Part shown: positions 57,542 to 64,000 of the stretch, in pieces
Numbering within the stretch: the first letter of the stretch is position 1
How the letters are laid out: every line of letters starts with the position of its first letter
From: Bryobacteraceae bacterium
GTDB taxonomy: Bacteria; Acidobacteriota; Terriglobia; Bryobacterales; Bryobacteraceae
Length of the DNA: 64,000 nt
Direction: 5' to 3'
Assembly (NCBI GenBank): GCA_025056455.1
Contig: JANWVY010000005.1
Span: 310,001 to 374,000, forward strand
Made by a program: the position numbers and the translations under genes
The notes under the pieces: generated by a model
Database searches by the model: none
Told to the model about the DNA's origin: nothing
What the model saw: only the letters and a program-made list of their open reading frames with translations

Positions 57542-60037
57542 TCAAGCTGCTTGAGGCCGGAAGGAGAGCAGCAATCCTTTCCACTTGCGCAGAACCAATT
57601 CAAGTAGGTTCAGTGCGAGAGCGGCCCCTAAAAGCCCGGGCCAGAGCCTGAGGCTAGCGGGCTTACCGGGGCCCGGCGCTGTGAAAACATCTTCTGGTTT
57701 GGGTTGGAAGCGCCCGCCGGTAAAGCTTGACAGCTGCTTCAGCAAGAGTTCATCGGCGCCATAGTCGTTCATCTCGTCCTCAGGGCGGTAGTGCCCGATT
57801 TCGGGAAAAGCCTCTGATTCGGCGAGCGGGCGCACGCGAAACAGACCTCGCCGGTTCCCGATTGCCACTTTCCCTCGAAACACTCCCGGGGCCATTTTGC
57901 GCAGTTCCAGCGCCTGTTGAAATCCATTTGGACCAAACACATATAGCTGGGGAACGGTGGCCGGTTCCGGCAGGCGCGCCCCCAGGCGGTAGTCGGCCAC
58001 AAGCTCGCCGCTCGAAGCGTCAAAATCGAGGCGGGCTTCGCCGGGCTGGGAGTGCGGCAACAGATCTCGGAAGAGGTTGGCCCAAAACTTGTCAAATGAT
58101 TTCCACACCACCCAGTCGGCGGCCCAACGGTTCTTAGCGTCCGAAGTAAAAACCATGGCCCGCCCCAAACCATACTGCCAGCGCGCCAAGAGAGGATCGC
58201 GTCCTTCCACGCTGAGGATGGTGTCGGCCGTGGGTTTGGAAATGAACTTCACATATCCTTTCAGCGGGGGAGCTGAAGCAATCTCAACGCCGGCGAGAAT
58301 CTCACTGTTCTTGGTGACCACCGGCAAGATCGGTTTTTCGATTGCCGTGGAGCCGGTGTGCTCCATAACGTCTTTCAACAGAATCTGGGCAAGCCCTGAA
58401 GGATCGTTTAGAAAGTAGGACTTTCCTTTGGCAAATTGAGCGACCTTCTCCAGGTAGGCGCGGTTCACATCCTGCCCAAGTCCTACCGTAGAAATGGTGA
58501 TTCGCTCATTGGCGGCCTCCCGGGCAACCGCCAGCGAGTCTCCCTCCTCGGAGATGCCATCCGTCAGAAGAACGATGTGCTTGAAGGTGGCTCTCACTGG
58601 GATCGATCTCCGGAAAGCTTCGCTGAGCGCCGGAGCGATTTGTGTACCGCCGTCCGGGGTGATTCCCGCCACCAACCGTTTAATGGTTGCACGGTCCTCG
58701 GCTTTGCGGATCGGCACCGCCCACTGAAACGAGTTGTCAAAGATCAAAACTCCGACGAGGTCCACAGGGCGGAGATTTTCGATCACGCCGATGGCGGCGG
58801 TACGGGCGAGCTCCATCTTGCGCCCTTCCATCGAGGAAGACTTGTCAATAATTAGGACGACCATGGTGCCTTCGGGCGAACGGGGCGGCGCTAGCTTCGC
58901 GGGTAGGGCCCGCTCGAGCGGATCTTCTTCTTTCTTGCCTTCGACGAACAGATTTTGCTCGCCCCCGATGACGAGCAAGCCGCCGCCTTCTTTCACGAAG
59001 GTTTCCAGCTCGAGTTTTTTGTTTGCCGGGATAGTCTCCAGATTGTGGTTATTGAAAACCACGATTTGATAGGCCGAAAAACGGCTTGAACTGGCGTTTT
59101 CCACGCGGTCCACTTGGAACTTGCCTGCCTCTAAAACAGCCAGTAAGTGGGAGTCAACCTCGGGCGGATCCTGTGAGACGAAAAGTACGCGTGGTTGGCG
59201 AACGGAGATTGCCTGCTCAAAGCGCACTTCGTCTCCCTGCTGTGTTCGGATCACCCCAGCGAGGTTGAAAGCGCCAGCTGCGCTTAGGCTGGTGAAAATT
59301 CGCACAGCGTTTTCTCCGGCCCCAAGCTCCACGGGATGAGAACCGAGCTGGCGCCCTTCCGCCCACAATTCAATCACTGCGGCGATGGCTTTTGGCGCAC
59401 TGACGACCAGGTCAATCGGGAAACGTTCGCCGGTGAAGGCGACCGACGGGAAACTCAAGGATTCAATGCGCAACGAGGGTTTCGGGCGGCCTTGGAGCAA
59501 GTACGTGTCGATGGGCAAACCAAGCTGGCGCGCTTGCCAAGCGGCTCGGGCAGCGCTCCCCTGATTCTCCTTCCCGTCGGAAATTAGAACTAAGCGCCCG
59601 ATCAGTCCAGCCGGTAACGATGCGGCGCCGTCCCGAATGGCGGCTTCGAGATTCGTAGCTTTTGCGGCCTCTCCTGCGGTGGGTTTCAGGTTCCACTCTG
59701 GCCCGCGCTCGCTGGGAGCAAGCGGCCTAGCCGTCCGGGCGAAAGGAATGACGCGCACCCAATGGCGGCCGCGGGCCTTTTCAATCTGTGAAATGAGCCG
59801 CGAAGCCCTTCTCAAATCTTGCTGGGAGACGCTGTCTGAGGTGTCCACGAGAACCGCCACTGCCATTTTTGTTTCGTTAACGGTAATCTGCGGCTCGGCG
59901 AGCGCGAGCAAAATGGCCAGCAGGGTCGCTGTTTTCAGCACCAATCCGATCCGTGATTTGGCGCGAGGCCATTCCTCAACCAAAAACCAGATCACTAGCG
60001 GAGCAAACAACAAAACCCAACCACGCTCCCAGGTCAT
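57542..60037 (-). CDS. Membrane VWA protein with glutamine-amidotransferase-like segment
   Basis: An 831-residue protein. Two N-terminal membrane helices (about 5-45) are followed by a first VWA-like domain (AVAVLVDTSDSVSQQDL, RLVLISDGKENQGS). An amidotransferase-like segment follows (IVVFNNHNLETIPANKKL, GGGLLVIGGEQNL). The second VWA has an intact MIDAS (LIIDKSSSMEGRKM, VLLTDGISEEG). A C-terminal beta region and a final helix (LWPGLLGAALALNLLELVL) end the protein. The layout is standard for the last gene of MoxR-DUF58-BatA-VWA modules. It starts at an ATGA overlap with the BatA gene. Its function is unknown beyond links to envelope stress and complex assembly. Confidence 0.85.
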   Translation of the reverse strand: MTWERGWVLLFAPLVIWFLVEEWPRAKSRIGLVLKTATLLAILLALAEPQITVNETKMAVAVLVDTSDSVSQQDLRRASRLISQIEKARGRHWVRVIPFARTARPLAPSERGPEWNLKPTAGEAAKATNLEAAIRDGAASLPAGLIGRLVLISDGKENQGSAARAAWQARQLGLPIDTYLLQGRPKPSLRIESLSFPSVAFTGERFPIDLVVSAPKAIAAVIELWAEGRQLGSHPVELGAGENAVRIFTSLSAAGAFNLAGVIRTQQGDEVRFEQAISVRQPRVLFVSQDPPEVDSHLLAVLEAGKFQVDRVENASSSRFSAYQIVVFNNHNLETIPANKKLELETFVKEGGGLLVIGGEQNLFVEGKKEEDPLERALPAKLAPPRSPEGTMVVLIIDKSSSMEGRKMELARTAAIGVIENLRPVDLVGVLIFDNSFQWAVPIRKAEDRATIKRLVAGITPDGGTQIAPALSEAFRRSIPVRATFKHIVLLTDGISEEGDSLAVAREAANERITISTVGLGQDVNRAYLEKVAQFAKGKSYFLNDPSGLAQILLKDVMEHTGSTAIEKPILPVVTKNSEILAGVEIASAPPLKGYVKFISKPTADTILSVEGRDPLLARWQYGLGRAMVFTSDAKNRWAADWVVWKSFDKFWANLFRDLLPHSQPGEARLDFDASSGELVADYRLGARLPEPATVPQLYVFGPNGFQQALELRKMAPGVFRGKVAIGNRRGLFRVRPLAESEAFPEIGHYRPEDEMNDYGADELLLKQLSSFTGGRFQPKPEDVFTAPGPGKPASLRLWPGLLGAALALNLLELVLRKWKGLLLSFRPQAA

Positions 60038-61953
60038 GATGCTTTCCTCTGCGCGGTAAATCTTGAGCGCCGCCAGGGGAACCGGAGCAAATTTGCAGCA
60101 AGCTGGCGAGAACTACCGCGTCCAAACAACATCCATTCCACAACAAGGATGAAAGCCGCTACGAGCGCCAGCCAGTGCCAGGTTTCACGCCAGTAGTTCT
60201 CGCCGCCGCTGACTCTTGCCAAACCTCGCATCACTTGTTTGGGCGGCTCCCACTGGGCCTCACCCACCTCGGGCAGGCTCAACGCCTGAACCACCTCCCG
60301 GTCGCCAAGATTCACGCGGACGATTCCGGGTGCGCCACTAAAGAAGCGAAGCGTGCGGTCGCGGAGCGTGAAGGGCACAGATGTCTGCCCTTCGGAAACG
60401 ACCGATATGCGCTCCGGCTCGTGATCGGCGAGTAGCGGAATCCGAATGAGCCCGATGCTTGTTGCCTGAATTTCAATCCGTTGAAAAGCCTCCGGAGCCA
60501 TCCACTGGAGGATGTTGGCGAACAGGAGCGGGGTGACGAGTTGATAGCGCAGAGCGGAACGGAGAGGATGAAAGCCCATGACGACGATTTTCGGCGGGCC
60601 ATTCCGAGCGACAATGGCCGGACCTCCTTCCACCTCAGCGATGGGGATATCTGATTCGGCCGCGGCGAATACCTGCGTGGATTCAAGCTTGGTATCTTCG
60701 GATCGCAACCCGGCCGCCAGCAACTGGTCGTTACGCCAGCGGAGGGTAATCTCTCGCCTCTCTGTCCGTACAGGAATGGGCGAAGAGGCGCGCGGCGGTT
60801 CAATCCAAAGGCTGCTGCCTTTCGGAGTGGTCAATGGCCGGCAGCGATCGAAAATCAGCAAGTCTGCGGATTCGTTGCTGCGGTCGTCGTTCGGGCGGCG
60901 GAAATCAGCAGTGAGCCGGCGATGGGCAGCAAGCAGAGGCCGGAGCAGTTCAGGTTCAGGAGAGTAAACGGTAACGCGCAGAGTCCTTGCTGCGGGAAGT
61001 TCCACGGTAGCGGAGTCATCTCGGGGAAACGAATCATTGGCTTGGAGCCGCGCCTCGAGCCAGCCAGCGGCACGAGTACGAAACTCAAAAGTGAAATCTG
61101 CCTCCGATTGCGGAGCGAGCGCAAGCAGCCGTGAGGCGACAGGCGCGCCGCCAAAAGACACAATCAGTGGTGCCTCTTTGCGGCGCTGCCCATAATTCCG
61201 CGCCGTGAGATACAGCTGCCATAATTCGGAGTCAGTTGTGGCGCGGCGGGCGCTGAGCTTGCGAATCCCAATGTTTTCGACATGGGCTGGCACCCAGAGC
61301 ACTCGAAGATTACGTGGAGTTGGGGGCAAATCTCGTAATCCGTCTGCCGTGAGGCGTCCTGGACCGGCATAGGCGATTTCGCCTGCGCGTTTGCCCTCCA
61401 GCCGCATGGCCTGCGCGGCGAACTCGAGATTTTGCGCCAAATTCAGCGCCCCCACACCCGGTTGCAGCTGGTTGATGGCCGCCTCGAGCACTGGCTTACG
61501 GCTCTCGAACCCGGTCAGTGGCGTAGCCAAGGCATCGGCCCGCACTACCATCACGCGATCCGAGGACGGCAAGGCGCGCACATACTGGACCGCAAGAGCC
61601 TTGGCCTCCTCCATCAACAGACGGTTACTGGCATTTCGAGCCCCCATCCACGCCGAGGCGTCTACCAACAGGACATGGTCTCGCCAGCTGCGCTCTGGCG
61701 AGCCCAAACGCAGCTGGGCGATCGCCAGCAAGAGCAAACACGAGGCGATCAATTGAAGAAGTAGCGACCAGGGTTGCTGGATTCTGCGCCGGCGCTGGCG
61801 TTGCACGGCCACAGTGGAGTCCTGCCAGAAGCGCAAGGTTGCCACTCGCAACTTTCGACGCGAGCGGTCGAGTAGGTAGAGGAGCAGGACGAAGGAGGAA
61901 ACTGCGCTCAAAAGCGCTACAAACTCTGCCCCGCTGAGATTGAAGAAAAACAT
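60034..61953 (-). CDS. BatA-like membrane protein with VWA-like domain
   Basis: A 639-residue protein. The BatA N-terminal region has two helices (FVALLSAVSSFVLLLYLLD and WSLLLQLIASCLLLLAIAQ) with a basic loop between them. A VWA-like domain follows (VLLVDASAWMGARNASN) in which the MIDAS DxSxS is altered to D-A-S-A-W, so metal binding is doubtful. A beta-rich C-terminal region ends in a membrane helix (WHWLALVAAFILVVEWML). The ATG directly abuts the DUF58 stop codon. BatA-type proteins were named for Bacteroides aerotolerance; the molecular role is unknown. It works in a module with the neighbouring MoxR ATPase. Confidence 0.85.
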   Translation of the reverse strand: MFFFNLSGAEFVALLSAVSSFVLLLYLLDRSRRKLRVATLRFWQDSTVAVQRQRRRRIQQPWSLLLQLIASCLLLLAIAQLRLGSPERSWRDHVLLVDASAWMGARNASNRLLMEEAKALAVQYVRALPSSDRVMVVRADALATPLTGFESRKPVLEAAINQLQPGVGALNLAQNLEFAAQAMRLEGKRAGEIAYAGPGRLTADGLRDLPPTPRNLRVLWVPAHVENIGIRKLSARRATTDSELWQLYLTARNYGQRRKEAPLIVSFGGAPVASRLLALAPQSEADFTFEFRTRAAGWLEARLQANDSFPRDDSATVELPAARTLRVTVYSPEPELLRPLLAAHRRLTADFRRPNDDRSNESADLLIFDRCRPLTTPKGSSLWIEPPRASSPIPVRTERREITLRWRNDQLLAAGLRSEDTKLESTQVFAAAESDIPIAEVEGGPAIVARNGPPKIVVMGFHPLRSALRYQLVTPLLFANILQWMAPEAFQRIEIQATSIGLIRIPLLADHEPERISVVSEGQTSVPFTLRDRTLRFFSGAPGIVRVNLGDREVVQALSLPEVGEAQWEPPKQVMRGLARVSGGENYWRETWHWLALVAAFILVVEWMLFGRGSSRQLAANLLRFPWRRSRFTAQRKAS

Positions 61954-62838
61954 CTAGTAAACCGCCTGGATCTGGCTGAGAGGGCCAAATACGGCTTCTT
62001 CCACCGAGGTGCGGCTCGAAAAGCCAAGATAACGGCCTCCTTTGTGAATTGCCAGCTCACGCAGCCCCCGCGCGTAAGCATCAAAGCGCTCGGTGTAAAG
62101 ACGGCGCGCATCTTCTTCAAAAGAGAGTTGCAAGGTAGCCCCAGTTTCGATGTCCTCCACCTCTAGCTCACCGCTCCAAGGGGGCGTACGGTCCTCCTCG
62201 GCCCAAACATGCAACAGCAAGAGCTCGTGCCCGCAATCTGCAAGATAGCGTAGAGGTCGCTCACATTCATCTTCGCCGAGAAAGTCAGAAATCAGGATCA
62301 GGATGCCGCGTTGCGGGTAGGCTTGCGCGAACTCCCGAGCGACAGAAAAGAACCGGGTGTTGCCGCCCGGCTTCAGTCCACTCAAAAACTCTGCGGCTGG
62401 GGCAAATCGATGCCGGCCACCGCCGCAGCTCAACGATTCTTTGAGTGTCTCGGCGAAAGTTTGCAGCTGGATTGCTTCCAGCCGTACCAAGCCCACATAG
62501 CTTAGTGCTCCAGCAAGTTTGCGCGCGAAGTCGAATTTTTCTGTTCCCGCGCCTGTCGTCATCGAAGAAGAGGTGTCGATCAGGATGCGGACGGGCACCC
62601 GCGGCTCGATTTGAAACATTTTCAGAAACAGTTTTTCAAGCCGCATGTAAGCGCGCCAGTTGATAGCCCGGAAATCGTCACCGTGATGAAAGTGGCGATG
62701 GTCCAGGAACTCTTGCCCGGCGCCCGCAAAGCGCGACGTATTATGACCTCCCACGAGTCCGGCGAAGGATTTCGTCCAGTGAATGGTCAGCCGTTCAAGC
62801 CGCTCGAGAAACTCGCGGTCCAATAAAGGCGCTGGCAT
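61954..62838 (-). CDS. DUF58 protein (MoxR partner)
   Basis: A 294-residue DUF58/VWA-like protein. The signature HFHHGDDFRAINWRAYMRL corresponds to the family's R-x-Y-x-x-GDD-x-R-x-IxW motif. Next is a VWA-type MIDAS start (RILIDTSSSM) and LILISDFLG. No membrane helix is predicted, unlike many DUF58 proteins. It lies ten bases after the MoxR gene and abuts the BatA gene. DUF58 proteins are thought to be client or adaptor proteins of MoxR ATPases. Confidence 0.92.
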   Translation of the reverse strand: MPAPLLDREFLERLERLTIHWTKSFAGLVGGHNTSRFAGAGQEFLDHRHFHHGDDFRAINWRAYMRLEKLFLKMFQIEPRVPVRILIDTSSSMTTGAGTEKFDFARKLAGALSYVGLVRLEAIQLQTFAETLKESLSCGGGRHRFAPAAEFLSGLKPGGNTRFFSVAREFAQAYPQRGILILISDFLGEDECERPLRYLADCGHELLLLHVWAEEDRTPPWSGELEVEDIETGATLQLSFEEDARRLYTERFDAYARGLRELAIHKGGRYLGFSSRTSVEEAVFGPLSQIQAVY

Positions 62839-62848
62839 CGGTCGATCC

Positions 62849-63841
62849 TCAGCGAGCTTTTGCGGCCGTGACGGAATCGATCACTTTTTCAAGCACCGAA
62901 TCCGGCGTTTGGCCATCCGCGTGGGCGTCGAAGTTGAGGATAATGCGATGCCGGAGCACGGAAGGTGCAATCGAGCGAATATCGTCGATGCTTAATTGCA
63001 TCCTCCCACGCATCAGAGCCAGAACCCGGCCACACTCCACAAGGGCTTGTGCGCCACGTGGCGAGCTGCCGTAGCGCACATAGCGGTTCGTCAGCTCGTG
63101 CGCATGCGAAGTGCCGGGCTGTGTTGCCATCACCAGATCGACCGCATAGTCCTGCACATGGCCTGCCACGAGTACGCTCTTACAGATGGCCCGTAGCTGA
63201 AGAATTTCCTCGCGCCGCATGACTTGCTCGACTTCAATTTCTTCACTTTGGATCGTGCGGTCGAGAATTTTGTAGAGGTCGCCGCGCGAGGGGTAGCTCA
63301 CTAAGATCTTCATGAGAAAGCGGTCGAGTTGCGCTTCCGGCAGGGGGTAAGTGCCCTCCATTTCAATGGGGTTCTGGGTAGCCATCACCAGAAAAGGGGC
63401 TTCGAGTTCATGGGTTGTGGTACCGCTTGTCACCGTCCGTTCTTGCATGGCTTCGAGCAGTGCGGACTGCGTTTTGGGGGTAGCCCGGTTGATCTCATCC
63501 GCCAAGACAAGGTTGGCGAAGATCGGGCCCGGTTGGAAGCGCAAAACCTTGTGCCCTCGGTCATCATTTTCCATCACCATGCTGCCGACGATGTCGGCGG
63601 GCATTAAGTCCGGCGTGAATTGAATACGGGAGTAGCGAAGATGAAGAACGCGGGAGAGTGTCCGAAGAAGCGTTGTTTTTCCTAAGCCAGGCACACCTTC
63701 CAGCAGGACATGACCGCCTGCCAGCAGACAGATGAGGACCCCATCCACGACATCCTGCTGGCCCACAATTACTTTGCCGATTTCCTGCCGGACTCGCTCG
63801 AGTTGAGCGCTTGCCTCTAGGATTTGCTGATCGATTAACAC
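62849..63841 (-). CDS. MoxR-type AAA+ ATPase
   Basis: A 330-residue AAA+ ATPase. Walker A is GVPGLGKT (49-56), Walker B is LVLADEINRA (about 112-121), sensor and MoxR-specific blocks are ATQNPIEMEGTYPLPEAQLDR-type (split here: ATQNPIEMEG, LPEAQLDRFL), and a C-terminal lid domain holds the SSPRGAQAL sensor-2 region. MoxR proteins act as chaperones that load metals or assemble complexes with VWA-domain partners, three of which are encoded downstream. The start is a GTG at 63841; no better ATG is in frame. The promoter should lie in 63842-64000, where nothing decisive is visible. Confidence 0.95.
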   Translation of the reverse strand: MLIDQQILEASAQLERVRQEIGKVIVGQQDVVDGVLICLLAGGHVLLEGVPGLGKTTLLRTLSRVLHLRYSRIQFTPDLMPADIVGSMVMENDDRGHKVLRFQPGPIFANLVLADEINRATPKTQSALLEAMQERTVTSGTTTHELEAPFLVMATQNPIEMEGTYPLPEAQLDRFLMKILVSYPSRGDLYKILDRTIQSEEIEVEQVMRREEILQLRAICKSVLVAGHVQDYAVDLVMATQPGTSHAHELTNRYVRYGSSPRGAQALVECGRVLALMRGRMQLSIDDIRSIAPSVLRHRIILNFDAHADGQTPDSVLEKVIDSVTAAKAR

Positions 63842-64000
63842 ACCTTCATTCTAGTGCAAGCGCTCCCTGACTCTCGCGCCATCCGGAGCCAGCGGACCGC
63901 TGGAGTTTCATGGACGACCGCGATGGGCTTTCTGCCGGTTGTGTCGGCTCAGTTACTCCTTTCGCGGTTGTGTGGAGTCTCTTGCCCCCATTCGCAGCGG

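Noticed and set aside
63842-64000. Start of a rightward gene at the window edge (open frames from 63910)
   Set aside because: Two short overlapping frames run to the edge without a ribosome site or recognisable sequence, so neither can be supported.

Overview
This is a bacterial chromosome segment of roughly 58-60% GC by eye. It is densely coded, with no insertion sequence, phage or CRISPR array. Several features point to an Acidobacteriota member close to the Solibacter/Bryobacter group. These are tandem secreted proteins of the 'VWFA-related acidobacterial' type, a glycoside-hydrolase-like protein ending in the C-terminal domain first described from Solibacter, many acidobacterial-style secreted proteins, and Flp pilin plus FliW/CsrA flagellin control. 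The taxonomic call is an inference from these families.

Left part (1-13 kb): the start of a cytochrome b gene behind its Rieske partner; two overlapping exported VWA proteins; an MrfA/YprA-type helicase; a PilZ protein; membrane and soluble glycosyltransferases around a GHL10-type protein; and a slipin-NfeD membrane pair.

13-24 kb: an exported redox operon (Tat-type aldo/keto reductase, small Cys/His-rich protein, di-haem peroxidase, sugar-binding lipoprotein). After it come a lone Flp pilin with a fibre-like 719-aa secreted protein, an epoxide-hydrolase-like enzyme with a D-serine dehydratase/D-threonine aldolase-like enzyme, and a sugar-acid dehydratase of the IlvD/Edd family.

24-28.6 kb: a lysine/threonine operon (M20 hydrolase, asd, lysC, dapB). 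A well-formed lysine riboswitch precedes it, with its own extended -10 promoter. A tRNA-Glu(CTC) follows.

29-39 kb: an exopolysaccharide-type sugar transferase, then a flagellar filament locus: fliW, csrA, a 916-aa flagellin with a GGA-rich structured leader and a strong terminator, a TPR/O-GlcNAc-transferase-like enzyme, a zinc-finger methyltransferase, a small possible chaperone, and fliD. It looks like a self-contained unit for making, modifying, capping and feedback-controlling the filament.

39-43.6 kb: sulfatase, RraA-like and SDR genes, a degenerate 50-bp tandem repeat, and a polytopic membrane protein.

43.7-57.5 kb: a chemosensory locus. Rightward run TPR/zinc-ribbon/REC, REC, CheW, MCP, a CheA with three HPt domains and a terminal REC, and a double CheW. 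Leftward run a PATAN/DUF4388-like protein and a hybrid histidine kinase with a degenerate ATPase domain. The order resembles type IV pilus (Pil/Pix) chemosensory systems, and no CheB or CheR gene is present. The window closes with a leftward MoxR-DUF58-BatA-VWA module.
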